This document shows positions 56,337 to 64,000 of a stretch of DNA of 64,000 nucleotides, piece by piece. The stretch comes from JBJXHN01 sp046233135 (GTDB lineage Bacteria > Pseudomonadota > Alphaproteobacteria > Rhodospirillales > Rhodospirillaceae). The stretch covers positions 744,001 through 808,000 of the forward strand of contig JBJXHN010000003.1 in the NCBI GenBank assembly GCA_046233135.1, written 5' to 3'. The notes under the pieces are model-generated. The model was not told the origin of the DNA. It did not search any database and worked only from the letters and a program-made list of their open reading frames with translations. The position numbers and the translations under genes are program-made. The number at the start of each line of letters is the position of its first letter. Positions within the stretch are counted from its first letter, which is position 1.

Positions 56337-57471
56337 GCCGATGCCCCCCACTCCGCCGGGCGATGCCCCCGGCGCACCCGGCGGGACCGCCCGCGATGAG
56401 GCGCGCCAGGCCCTGCAGATCTGCAATTCCTGCCGCTACTGCGAGGGCTACTGCGCCGTATTTCCGGCGATGACCCTGCGCCGGGCGTTCACCGACGCGG
56501 ACCTGGACTATCTGGCCAACCTCTGCCACGGGTGCCGGGGCTGCTACTATTCCTGCCAATATGCCCCGCCCCATCCCTTCCACCTGAATCTGCCCCGCGC
56601 CCTGGCGGAAACCAGGGGAGAAAGCTACGCGAAATACGCCTGGCCCGGTCCCCTCGCCCGCCTGTTCGAACGCAACGGCGCCATCGTCTCGCTTGCCGTT
56701 TCCATTAGCCTGGGGCTGGTCCTGGCCCTGACGGTCATGTTGCAGGACGCCGGCGTGCTGTTCGCCGCCCATGAAGGGCCGGGGTCCTTCTATGCCGTCA
56801 TCCCCCACGGGGTGATGGTGGCCGTTGCCGGAACCACCTTCGGCTTTTCGGTTCTCGCCCTGATCATGGGTTTCCTGCGGTTCTGGACCGGCACCGGCGG
56901 CACCCTCGGCCAGCTGGTCAACCTGCCCGCCCTGCGCAAGGCCCTGGGGGATATCGCCACCTTGCGCAACCTGGGTGGGGGCGCCGAAGGCGAGGGCTGC
57001 ACCTACCCCGACGAGGCCTTTTCCAACCGGCGCCGCTGGCTGCATCACTGCATGATGTACGGCTTCCTGCTGTGCTTCGCCGCGACCGCCGTGGGCACCC
57101 TTTACGACTATGTCCTGGGCTGGGTGGCGCCCTATTCCTGGTATAGCCTGCCCGTGGTTCTGGGGACCCTGGGCGGCCTTGGCCTGCTGATCGGTCCGGG
57201 CGGATTGCTGGCGCTCAAGGCCGTTGCCGATCCGCTGCCGGGGGTCCGCCGCCAGCTGGGCATGGATGTGGCCCTGCTGGCCCTGCTGTTCCTTGTCTCC
57301 CTGACCGGGCTGGTCCTGCTGTTCTTCCGCGAGACCTCGGCCATGGGGATCCTGCTGGCCATCCATCTGGGTTTCGTCCTGGGCCTGTTCCTCACCCTGC
57401 CCTACGGCAAGTTCGTCCATGCCATCTATCGGGGGGCTGCCCTGCTGAAGGCAGCCCTGGAACGCCCCTGA
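56323..57471 (+). CDS. tcuB: TcuB/CitB tricarballylate electron-transfer protein
   Basis: Membrane protein of 382 residues. The N-terminal cytoplasmic part has two cysteine clusters, ICNSCRYCEGYCAVFP (about 36-51) and CHGCRGCYYSCQYAPPHPF (about 68-86), for iron-sulfur binding. The rest is five to six membrane helices with histidines (HHCMMYGF) suitable for heme or quinone contact. It reoxidises the TcuA flavin and feeds electrons to the quinone pool. Start at 56323 overlaps tcuA. Confidence 0.9.
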   Translation: MSSIEPMPPTPPGDAPGAPGGTARDEARQALQICNSCRYCEGYCAVFPAMTLRRAFTDADLDYLANLCHGCRGCYYSCQYAPPHPFHLNLPRALAETRGESYAKYAWPGPLARLFERNGAIVSLAVSISLGLVLALTVMLQDAGVLFAAHEGPGSFYAVIPHGVMVAVAGTTFGFSVLALIMGFLRFWTGTGGTLGQLVNLPALRKALGDIATLRNLGGGAEGEGCTYPDEAFSNRRRWLHHCMMYGFLLCFAATAVGTLYDYVLGWVAPYSWYSLPVVLGTLGGLGLLIGPGGLLALKAVADPLPGVRRQLGMDVALLALLFLVSLTGLVLLFFRETSAMGILLAIHLGFVLGLFLTLPYGKFVHAIYRGAALLKAALERP

Positions 57472-57525
57472 CACGTCGCCTTTCCCGTCTCCTCGCAACA
57501 CCGGCTTCCCCCCGGTGTTCCCTTC

Positions 57526-57562
57526 GCCCGGCGGCATCTCCCTTCCGCCGGGCACTTTTTTT
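57526..57562 (+). terminator. Rho-independent terminator after tcuB
   Basis: Perfect 9-bp arms GCCCGGCGG and CCGCCGGGC with a 10-base loop, followed by AC and seven T. It ends the tcuAB transcript and lies 49 bases before the GntR start. Confidence 0.85.
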
Positions 57563-57610
57563 ACTCGCTTGCCCCGCGCGGCGACCATTGCGATAGTCCG
57601 GAACCCGCCC

Positions 57611-58306
57611 ATGACAAGGACCAGACCCCTGCCCCGCCCCAAAAGCCCTCCTGAAAGCCGGTCGGATGCCCTTGGGGCCGGTGCCCATCAGCGGATCCGG
57701 GAAGCCATCGCCAGCGGCGTTTTCAAACCCGGGCAACGGATCACCGAAACCCAGCTCGCCGAATGGCTGTCGATCAGCCGCACCCCCGTCCGCGAGGCCG
57801 TGCAGCGGCTGCTGACCCAGGGGCTGCTGACTCAGACGGCTGGCCAGGGGCTGACGGTGACCAAGCTGGACTACCAGGCCATTGTCGAGCTGTACGCCAT
57901 GCGCGAGGTTCTGGAATCCGCCGCCGCCCGCTCTGCCGCCAGTCAGGCCACGGAGCCGGAAATCGATCTTCTGGAAGATATCGTGGGAATGGAACGCGCC
58001 GTGCCGGCAGACGCCCCGGAAGACGCGGCCCACTACAACCGACAATTCCATCAGGCCCTGGGGCGGGCTGCCCATAACCGCTATCTCCTGGCCAGCCAGT
58101 CGGCGCTGGAAGACGCGCTGGTCCTGCTGGGCAACACCACCCTGGGCTTCGAGGGCCGCCATGCGGAGGCGGTGGAGGAGCACGAGCGGATCGTTGCGGC
58201 CATTCGCAACCGCGATGCCGATGCCGCCGCCCAGGCCATCGCCAGCCACATCCGGGCGGCCCAGCGCAAGCGGCTGAAAATGCTGATGAGCGCGCGCGAG
58301 GATTAA
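57611..58306 (+). CDS. GntR-family (FCD) transcriptional regulator
   Basis: A 231-residue regulator: winged HTH with ITETQLAEWLSISRTPVREA (about 45-64) and a C-terminal all-helical FCD domain (about 90-220) holding the metal-ligand histidines in NRQFHQAL, EEHERIV and ASHIRAA. ATG at 57611 is preferred; upstream in-frame codons overlap the tcuB terminator. It follows tcuAB and precedes, convergently, an aldehyde dehydrogenase; it may control tcuAB through the repeats at 54893-54926. Salmonella tcu uses a LysR regulator, so this is a different arrangement. Confidence 0.9.
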   Translation: MTRTRPLPRPKSPPESRSDALGAGAHQRIREAIASGVFKPGQRITETQLAEWLSISRTPVREAVQRLLTQGLLTQTAGQGLTVTKLDYQAIVELYAMREVLESAAARSAASQATEPEIDLLEDIVGMERAVPADAPEDAAHYNRQFHQALGRAAHNRYLLASQSALEDALVLLGNTTLGFEGRHAEAVEEHERIVAAIRNRDADAAAQAIASHIRAAQRKRLKMLMSARED

Positions 58307-58320
58307 TCCCCGCGCGCGCT
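58289..58320. terminator. Hairpin overlapping the GntR stop codon
   Basis: Perfect 10-bp arms AGCGCGCGCG and CGCGCGCGCT enclose a loop containing GGATTAATCC, which includes the stop codon. TCTTCCC follows. It is probably a 3' end for gntR. Confidence 0.5.
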
Positions 58321-58331
58321 CTTCCCAGTCC

Positions 58332-58357
58332 GTCGGGCGACCGGCCAATCGCCCGAC
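58332..58357. terminator. Second hairpin between gntR and the aldehyde dehydrogenase
   Basis: Perfect 9-bp arms GTCGGGCGA and TCGCCCGAC around CCGGCCAA. With the hairpin at 58289 it forms a tandem structure between convergent genes and may end both transcripts. Confidence 0.5.
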
Positions 58358-58382
58358 CGGGCGCCCGGCCAGTCCCTAACCC

Positions 58383-59849
58383 TTACAGCCCCCAATAGAT
58401 GCTCTTGGCCTGCTGATAGGCGCGCAGGCCCTGGATGCCCTTTTCCCGGCCCAGGCCGCTCAGCTTGAACCCGCCGAAGGGTGCGGCGATGGACAGCTGC
58501 TTGTAGGTGTTGATCCAGACCGTACCGGCCTCCAGTGCCCGGGCCACTCGCCAGGCCCGCTTGTAGTCGGCGGTCCAGATGCCGCTGGCGAGGCCGAACA
58601 CGCTGTCATTGGCCCTGGCGATCAGATCCTCTTCGCTGTCGAAGGGCATCATCACCAGGACCGGGCCGAAGATCTCTTCCTGGGCCACGGTGGAGCGGTT
58701 GTCCAGCCCGCCCAGAATGGTCGGCAGATAGTAGGCCCCCTCGGCGTAGGCTTCGCCCTGCGGCCGGGCGCCGCCGGCGACGATGTGACCGCCTTCCTCC
58801 AGGCCTTTGACCACATAGCGCTCGATGCGCGCCCGCTGATCAAAGGACGCCAGGGGGCCGATCACCGACGCGGGATCGGTCGGCGGCCCCACCACATAAC
58901 GGGCCGCCTCCGCCACCAGCAGATCCCGGAAACGCTCCTGCACGGCGGCCTGGACGAACAGGCGCGACCCCGCCACGCAGGACTGGCCGGTGCCGCCGAA
59001 GATACCGCCGGCCACAGCCTTGGCGGCGGCCTCCAGATCGGCGTCTTCGAATACGATATGCGGCGACTTGCCGCCCAGTTCCAGGATCGTGGGCACCAGG
59101 CGTTCCATCGCCGTGGCCGCGATCCGCTGGCCGGTGGAGGTTCCGCCGGTGAAGGAGACGCAGCCCACATCGGGATGGGCCACCATGGCCCCGCCCACGT
59201 CGGCCCGTCCCGGCAGAACGCTCACCAGCCCTTCGGGCAGGCCCCCGGCCATACAGGCCTCGCCCAGCGCCAGGGACACCAGCGACGTACTCTCCGCCGG
59301 TTTCAGGACGACGGCATTCCCCGCCGCCAGGGCCGGCGCCAGCTTCTGGGCACCCATGGTCAGGGGCGAGTTCCAGGGCACAAGGGCGGCCACCACCCCC
59401 AGGGGTTCGTGGACGGTCATGGTGAAATAGGCGCCCCGGGCCGGAGGCATCTCTTCCTGAAGGGTTTCGCAGACCCCGGCATAGTAGCGGAAAACACCGG
59501 CGGCAGACCTGGCCTGAGCCTGGGATTCCGCCATGGTCTTGCCGTTCTCGATCATTTGCAGACCGGCGATTCGGTCCAGGTCGGCGATGATGGCGTCATG
59601 GATACCATGCAGCACGGCAGCACGGCGGTGCGGCTCCCAGCCCCCCCAGCCTCCGTCGGCGAGGGCGGCCTTGCCCTTGAGAACGGCCTGGTTTACCTGC
59701 TCGGGCGAGGCTGTGCCGCACAACCCCAGGGTCTTTCCGGTTGCCGGATTGACCACGGTCAGGGGCGTGCCCTGCCCCTGGACCATGCGCCCGCCAAGCA
59801 GGATGGCCGCGGGCTGATCTTTGGAGACGTCGACGGTCGAGGTCGTCAT
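58383..59849 (-). CDS. Aldehyde dehydrogenase family protein
   Basis: NAD(P)-dependent aldehyde dehydrogenase of 488 residues. The catalytic set is intact: N160 in VPWN, E257 in LELGGKSP and C291 in GTGQSCVAGSR. It opens with an N-terminal arm STVDVSKDQPAA and has ILLGGRMVQ. The sequence resembles betaine- or hydroxybutyraldehyde-type enzymes, but the substrate cannot be inferred. It lies 22 bases after livF on the same strand with AAGGA ahead of ATG, so it seems co-transcribed with the Liv importer and might act on its substrate after deamination or decarboxylation. Confidence 0.9.
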   Translation of the reverse strand: MTTSTVDVSKDQPAAILLGGRMVQGQGTPLTVVNPATGKTLGLCGTASPEQVNQAVLKGKAALADGGWGGWEPHRRAAVLHGIHDAIIADLDRIAGLQMIENGKTMAESQAQARSAAGVFRYYAGVCETLQEEMPPARGAYFTMTVHEPLGVVAALVPWNSPLTMGAQKLAPALAAGNAVVLKPAESTSLVSLALGEACMAGGLPEGLVSVLPGRADVGGAMVAHPDVGCVSFTGGTSTGQRIAATAMERLVPTILELGGKSPHIVFEDADLEAAAKAVAGGIFGGTGQSCVAGSRLFVQAAVQERFRDLLVAEAARYVVGPPTDPASVIGPLASFDQRARIERYVVKGLEEGGHIVAGGARPQGEAYAEGAYYLPTILGGLDNRSTVAQEEIFGPVLVMMPFDSEEDLIARANDSVFGLASGIWTADYKRAWRVARALEAGTVWINTYKQLSIAAPFGGFKLSGLGREKGIQGLRAYQQAKSIYWGL

Positions 59850-59871
59850 TTCGATTTCCTTGAAGGGCTTG

Positions 59872-60585
59872 TCACAGGCCGAGGTAGGCTTCGCGGACCT
59901 GCGGGCTGTCCAGCAGCGCGCGGCCGGTGCCCGAGGCGATCACCGCCCCGCTTTCCAGCACGTAGCCCCGCGTGGACAGGGACAGGGCCATGTGGGCGTT
60001 CTGTTCCACCAGCAGGACGGTCATCCCCGCCTGTTGATTGATCTGTTGAATGATTCGCGCGATTTCCTGAACGATGATCGGCGCAATCCCCAGCGAGGGT
60101 TCGTCGAGCATGAGAATGCGCGGCTGGGCCATCATGGCCCGGCCGATGGCCGCCATCTGCTGCTCGCCCCCCGAAAGGGAACCCGCCATTTGCGAGGCAC
60201 GCTCGCGCAGACGCGGGAAGTAGCCGAAAACCTGGTCCAGCGTGGCGGCGATGCGCGAGCGGTCGCTGGCCGCGTGGGCGCCCAGCAGCAGGTTTTCCCG
60301 CACGGTCATGCGCGGGAACATCCGCCTCCCCTCCGGCGACAGGGATACGCCCGAGGCCAAAGCCGCGCCGGGGCGATCCGCCACCTCCCGGCCGTCGACG
60401 CGGATCGACCCGCCCGCCCGGCCGGCCATGCCCATGATGGCCTTCAGGGTGGTGGTCTTCCCCGCCCCGTTGGAGCCGACCAGGGCGACCACCTCTCCGG
60501 CGTTCACGGTCAGGCTGACGCCGCGCAAAGCCTCAACCGGGCCATAGCGCACGGCGAGATTGTTGACCTCAAGCTGTCCAGTCAT
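59872..60585 (-). CDS. livF: Branched-chain amino acid-type ABC transporter ATPase LivF
   Basis: ATPase of the second Liv-type importer, 237 residues, standard size. Walker A is GSNGAGKTTT (about 37-46), signature LSGGEQQMAAIGRAM, Walker B ILMLDEPSLGI. The start lies inside the end of livG (17-base overlap) with GGGAAAA upstream. It is followed by the aldehyde dehydrogenase after 22 bases. Confidence 0.94.
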   Translation of the reverse strand: MTGQLEVNNLAVRYGPVEALRGVSLTVNAGEVVALVGSNGAGKTTTLKAIMGMAGRAGGSIRVDGREVADRPGAALASGVSLSPEGRRMFPRMTVRENLLLGAHAASDRSRIAATLDQVFGYFPRLRERASQMAGSLSGGEQQMAAIGRAMMAQPRILMLDEPSLGIAPIIVQEIARIIQQINQQAGMTVLLVEQNAHMALSLSTRGYVLESGAVIASGTGRALLDSPQVREAYLGL

Positions 60586-61351
60586 GGTCTTTTCCCAGAT
60601 AGGCCTCGATCACCCGAGCGTCGTTCCGGATGTCCGAGGGCGTGCCCTCGGACAGCTTTTCGCCGTGTTCCAGAACGACGATGGCGTCGCACAGGCCCAT
60701 GATCAGTTTCATGTGATGCTCGACGATCAGCACGGTCAGGCCGTGGCGGTCCTTGACGGCGCGCAGGATTTCGCCGAAGGCGCGCACCTCCTCGGGATTG
60801 AGACCGGCCGCCGGTTCGTCCAGCAACAGCAGGGACGGACGGGTGGCCAGACCGATGGAAACACCCAGCGTCTTCTGGTGCCCATAGGCCAGGGTGCCCG
60901 CCTCCTGATCGGCCTGGGCAGCCAGCCCCATTTCCTCCAGGATCTCGTCGGCCAGTTCCGTTGCCGCAGCCACGGCAGCGCGGGCCTTGCCACCGTTGAA
61001 CAGGGCCGGGAAGAAGCCGACGGGATGGCGCAGCAGCGCTCCGCGCACCACGTTTTCCCGCACCGTGGATCGGGGGAAGATCGTCGCGGCCTGAAACGTC
61101 CGGGCCAGACCAAGCTCCACCACCTGGTGCGGCTGCTTGCCCACCAGATCCGTCCCCCGGAAGAGGATACGGCCGCTGGTCGGCGCCATGGTGCCGCTGA
61201 CCAGATTGAAGCAGGTGGTCTTGCCCGCTCCGTTGGGTCCGATCAGGCCGGTGATCGACCCTTCGGCGACCTCGTAGGACACGTCATTAAGGGCGGTCAG
61301 CCCGCCGAACCGCTTGGTCAGGGCTTCGACCGAGAGAAAGGGCGTGGTCAT
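60569..61351 (-). CDS. livG: Branched-chain amino acid-type ABC transporter ATPase LivG
   Basis: ATPase of the second Liv-type importer, 260 residues. Walker A is GPNGAGKTTC, the LivG-type signature is LAYGHQKTLGV, and Walker B is LLLLDEPAAGL. ATG at 61351 overlaps livM by four bases. It is similar in design to the LivG at 2.5-3.3 kb, but the two differ enough in sequence to be separate systems rather than a recent duplication. Confidence 0.94.
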   Translation of the reverse strand: MTTPFLSVEALTKRFGGLTALNDVSYEVAEGSITGLIGPNGAGKTTCFNLVSGTMAPTSGRILFRGTDLVGKQPHQVVELGLARTFQAATIFPRSTVRENVVRGALLRHPVGFFPALFNGGKARAAVAAATELADEILEEMGLAAQADQEAGTLAYGHQKTLGVSIGLATRPSLLLLDEPAAGLNPEEVRAFGEILRAVKDRHGLTVLIVEHHMKLIMGLCDAIVVLEHGEKLSEGTPSDIRNDARVIEAYLGKDHDWTA

Positions 61352-62340
61352 GTCCGCCTCCCCAGGCGTGCCAGGACGGTCGGCAGAGACACCAGTCCGC
61401 CAGGCAGGAATTGCAGGATCAGGATAAGGGCCAGGCCATAGAGCACATGCTGGAATTCCACCGCGCCGCGCAGGAATTCGGGCAGGGGCGTCAGGAAGAT
61501 CGCCCCGACGACCGGCCCCCACAGGGCCAGGCGTCCGCCGACCACCAGCATGATGATATAGGACACCGACAGCTGGAACCCGAAGGTCTCGGGCGAAACG
61601 AAGCCGATGTAGTGGGCCATCATCGCCCCGGTAAATCCGGCGACGCCGCTGCCGGTGACGAAGGCCAGCGTCTGGGTGCGGCTGGTGGCGATACCCGAGG
61701 ATTCCGCCAGGGTCAGATTCTCCTCCACCGCCGCGAAGCGGCGCCCCAGCATCCCGCGTTCAATCAGCCAGAGGATCCCCCACACCGCCGCCGCGGCGAC
61801 CAGGGCCACCCCGTAGAAGGCGGGCTTGGTATCCGCCACGAAGGGACCGATGGCGGCCGGAGGAATGCCCGGGATCCCGCTGGACCCGCCGGATACGGAC
61901 GGAAACTCCAGCATCACCAGCCGGAAAAGCTCGTTCAGGGCAAAGGTGATCAGGACGAAATAGACCCCGCGCAGACGCAGCAGGGGCGCGCCGATCAGGG
62001 CGGCCACGGCGACCGACAGGACGACGGCGACCAGGGGACCGAACACGAACGGCAGGTCCAGCCGCATCACCGTGATGACAGAGGCATACGCCCCAAGCCC
62101 GACAAAGGCCCCGTGGCACAGGGACAGTTGGCCCACCCGGGCGATGATCGCCAGGCCCGTGGTCGCCATGATCGCCAGGCAGATCATGATGGCCACGTGG
62201 AAATGAAAGATGTTGCTGGTCAGGAAGGGAAACAGGGCCACGAGCAGCAAGGGCACCACCCGCCACCGGCGCCGAGCCGATCCCCCCGTACGGGCCTGGA
62301 TCGCCCCGGCGGCGGGGGCGCTTTTCTCAAGGACGCTCAT
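61348..62340 (-). CDS. livM: Branched-chain amino acid-type ABC transporter permease LivM
   Basis: Membrane permease of 330 residues with about nine helices, including MATTGLAIIARVGQLSLCHG, where the livM-typical S/H motif is LCHGAFVGLGAYASV. Its N-terminal tail (SAPAAGAIQARTGGSARRRW) is rich in Ala/Arg and probably cytoplasmic. It starts three bases after livH and overlaps livG by four. Confidence 0.93.
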   Translation of the reverse strand: MSVLEKSAPAAGAIQARTGGSARRRWRVVPLLLVALFPFLTSNIFHFHVAIMICLAIMATTGLAIIARVGQLSLCHGAFVGLGAYASVITVMRLDLPFVFGPLVAVVLSVAVAALIGAPLLRLRGVYFVLITFALNELFRLVMLEFPSVSGGSSGIPGIPPAAIGPFVADTKPAFYGVALVAAAAVWGILWLIERGMLGRRFAAVEENLTLAESSGIATSRTQTLAFVTGSGVAGFTGAMMAHYIGFVSPETFGFQLSVSYIIMLVVGGRLALWGPVVGAIFLTPLPEFLRGAVEFQHVLYGLALILILQFLPGGLVSLPTVLARLGRRT

Positions 62341-62343
62341 CTG

Positions 62344-63207
62344 TCATGCCTCCTTGTGGCCCAGCAGCCCCGAAGGCCGGACGAGCAGCACCCCGATGAC
62401 CAGGGCAAAGATCACGATGTCGGCGGCGGATGCCGAGACGAAGGAACTGGCGAAGCTTTCGATGATCCCCAGAAGCAGACTGGCCAGCACCGCCCCGGGA
62501 ATGCTGCCCAGGCCGCCGAGAATAACGACGATGAAGGCTTTCAGCAGCGGCGTGCCGCCGATGAAGGGAGAAACCCCGAAAAGCGGCGCCATCAGGCCGC
62601 CGGCGATAGCTGCCAGCGCCACCCCCAGACCCAGGCCCAGCGGGTACATGACCTCGACCCGGATGCCGTAGACGGCGGCGATCTCGCTGTCCTGAACCAG
62701 TGCCCGCAAGGCGCGGCCCCAGCGCGTATGCATCAGGAACACGTAGAAGGCCACCAGGATCACGGCCGCAGCCAGGATGACCACGACGCGGGACTTGGGC
62801 ACGATCAGCGGCCCCAGTTTCCAGGCGCCGGACACCAGACTCGGCATGGCCATGGGATCGGGTCCGAAGGCGATCAGGGCCAGGTTCTGCAGGATCAGCG
62901 CCAGCCCCAGGGAGGCGATCATCCCGGACAGTTCGTCTCCGCGAAACCGCCGGAAGACCACCCGTTCGATCAGCGCGCCCAGCAGAATGGCGCCCCCGAA
63001 AGCCAGGGCGATGGACAGGAAATAGGGCAGTTCCATCTGGGTGACGGCGAAAAAAGCGGCGAAGGCGCCAAGCATGTAGAACTCGCCATGGGCAAAGTTC
63101 ACCACACGCATGATCCCGAACACCAGCGTGAAGCCAATGGACATCAACAGGTACAGGAACCCGAGGATGACCCCATTGAGCAGCGATTGCATAATCAGGA
63201 AGGTCAC
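62344..63207 (-). CDS. livH: Branched-chain amino acid-type ABC transporter permease LivH
   Basis: Membrane permease of 287 residues with about eight helices; the opening MQSLLNGVILGFLYLLMSIG and VNFAHGEFYMLGAFAAFF are the typical LivH text. GTG at 63207 is preferred because GGGGAG lies six bases upstream; an ATG at 63222 would add five residues and overlap that site. It follows the binding-protein gene after 81 bases with a hairpin between. Confidence 0.92.
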   Translation of the reverse strand: MTFLIMQSLLNGVILGFLYLLMSIGFTLVFGIMRVVNFAHGEFYMLGAFAAFFAVTQMELPYFLSIALAFGGAILLGALIERVVFRRFRGDELSGMIASLGLALILQNLALIAFGPDPMAMPSLVSGAWKLGPLIVPKSRVVVILAAAVILVAFYVFLMHTRWGRALRALVQDSEIAAVYGIRVEVMYPLGLGLGVALAAIAGGLMAPLFGVSPFIGGTPLLKAFIVVILGGLGSIPGAVLASLLLGIIESFASSFVSASAADIVIFALVIGVLLVRPSGLLGHKEA

Positions 63208-63240
63208 GGATGCTCCCCCCATTGGGGTGACAAGAGGACA

Positions 63241-63269
63241 CCACCGGCCCGGTCGTGCCGGACCGGTGG
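63241..63269 (-). other. Intercistronic hairpin after the binding-protein gene
   Basis: Twelve-base arms CCACCGGCCCGG and CCGGACCGGTGG (one mismatch, a G-U pair in the minus-strand RNA) enclose TCGTG, about 20 bases past the binding-protein stop codon. No U-tract follows. It resembles the hairpins after the other two ABC binding-protein genes in this window. Confidence 0.55.
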
Positions 63270-63288
63270 TTTGTCCGCCTCGGAAGGC

Positions 63289-64000
63289 CTATTCACAGCC
63301 GGCGGGGGTGCAACGGGCGACGATCTCTTCCTGACCATCGACGACCTTGGCCACGTAGAACGGGGCATCGATCTGATGGGCGATGCCGTAGGCGTCCTTG
63401 CCGGTCCAGTTCAGGGTCCCCAGCACGCCTTCGTAGTTCGTGGTCGCCGCCAGCGCATCGCGCACGGCCGCCGTGTCGTCCACGGTTCCGGCGGTCCGCA
63501 TGGCGTCGAACAGCATCTTCACCCCGTCGTGGAAATAGGGGCTGAAGCCGTTCATGGTGTCGCCATAGGTGCTTTCATAGCGGTCGATATAGGCCTTGAC
63601 GCTGGCCACCGAAGGATCGACGCCGGAGTGCACCAGCAGCCCTTCAGTCGCATCCTTGCCGGCCACATTGACGATTTCCTGGGTGGCCGGGCCGCCGGTG
63701 CGGGCGATGATCCCGTCAAAGCCGATGTCCCGGGCCTGCTGGACGATCTGCCCGGCGGTGGTCGGCGAGTTGCCGTCCAGTTCGATGCCGTCAATGCCGG
63801 CACCAAGCAGGCGGGTCAGCAGCGGGACGAAGTCCACCCGGTCACGTTCGAAGAACTCGGCGACCATCTCGGCTCCCGCCTTCTCGTAGGCAGCGGCCAC
63901 GTCCTTGGCGATCTGCTGGCCGGTTTCATCATTGGGGAACAGGGCGCCGACGGTCTTCAGCCCCTGGCTTTTGACCACCCAATCGATCTGCGCCTGGGAG
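63289..64000 (-). CDS. Liv-type ABC transporter substrate-binding protein (partial)
   Basis: C-terminal 236 residues of a periplasmic Peripla_BP_6 receptor; the N-terminus and signal peptide lie beyond the right edge. Visible text includes VVKSQGLKTVGALFPNDETG, FERDRVDFVPLLTRLLGAG, and a terminal IVARCTPAGCE with two cysteines that could form a disulfide. It is the first gene in the second Liv operon. The late region (DAPFYVAKVVDGQEEIVARC) is typical of family members that end after the last strand. Confidence 0.9.
   Translation of the reverse strand, partial: SQAQIDWVVKSQGLKTVGALFPNDETGQQIAKDVAAAYEKAGAEMVAEFFERDRVDFVPLLTRLLGAGIDGIELDGNSPTTAGQIVQQARDIGFDGIIARTGGPATQEIVNVAGKDATEGLLVHSGVDPSVASVKAYIDRYESTYGDTMNGFSPYFHDGVKMLFDAMRTAGTVDDTAAVRDALAATTNYEGVLGTLNWTGKDAYGIAHQIDAPFYVAKVVDGQEEIVARCTPAGCE

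Noticed and set aside
1..64000. CRISPR arrays, tRNA or rRNA genes, insertion sequences, prophage
   Set aside because: No regularly spaced repeats, no tRNA cloverleaf or rRNA sequence, and no transposase, integrase or phage structural gene was recognised.
1..64000. The two Liv importers as a recent duplication
   Set aside because: Gene order differs (livK-G-F-H-M on the left, livK-H-M-G-F on the right) and the protein motifs differ clearly, so they are separate systems.

Overview
The window is high-GC DNA packed with genes of alphaproteobacterial type. Periplasmic uptake systems are abundant, Liv-type ABC importers, a TRAP and a tripartite tricarboxylate transporter sit side by side, and most genes have good Shine-Dalgarno sequences and 4-base ATGA overlaps. 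The content (tetrathionate respiration, a lone nif-type Rop-like protein, C4/C5-dicarboxylate catabolism) suggests a metabolically versatile member of the Rhodospirillales or a relative; the genus cannot be read from the sequence. No rRNA, tRNA, insertion sequence, phage or CRISPR array was recognised.

Left part (1-24.2 kb). A Liv-type ABC importer (livK-like, livG, livF, livH, livM, the last cut by the window edge) reads leftward. It is preceded by a sigma-54-like promoter, three 18-bp palindromes and a sigma-54 activator gene, which together look like a complete regulatory circuit. Then follow a ClC anion transporter, a membrane-anchored protein of unknown function, a PAP2-like phosphatase, a biodegradative threonine ammonia-lyase, a nif-associated Rop-like small protein, a low-GC methyltransferase, and a two-gene unit of a pentapeptide-repeat protein and a CheD homologue that has lost its catalytic residues. 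A full tetrathionate reductase locus ttrSRBCA occupies 15.1-22.7 kb, followed by two nucleotidyltransferase-fold genes of more ordinary base composition.

Middle part (24.2-44.2 kb). One catabolic block combines a TctCBA carboxylate importer, a ketopantoate-reductase-like protein, a D-tartrate dehydratase-like enolase, and a separate leuC-leuD-SnoaL unit with its own operator-like inverted repeat. A divergent LacI regulator has a perfect 16-bp palindrome in its promoter region. After an argD-type aminotransferase comes a seven-gene operon: CoA transferase, acyl-CoA dehydrogenase, MaoC hydratase, CitE-like lyase and TRAP transporter. It is divergent from an IclR regulator and an acyl-CoA synthetase and looks like a route for a branched or C4/C5 dicarboxylic acid.

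Right part (44.2-64 kb). A deoxyribose-type operon (deoC, sugar ABC importer, DUF4432 mutarotase-like protein, PfkB kinase) is divergent from a genuine DeoR. Next are a YigZ-like protein, an SDR oxidoreductase facing soxR across a textbook SoxR box with a 19-bp promoter spacer, tcuAB for tricarballylate-type oxidation followed by a GntR regulator, and a second Liv-type ABC importer co-directional with an aldehyde dehydrogenase and cut by the right edge. Overall the window is a mosaic of self-contained uptake-plus-catabolism modules, each with its own regulator.
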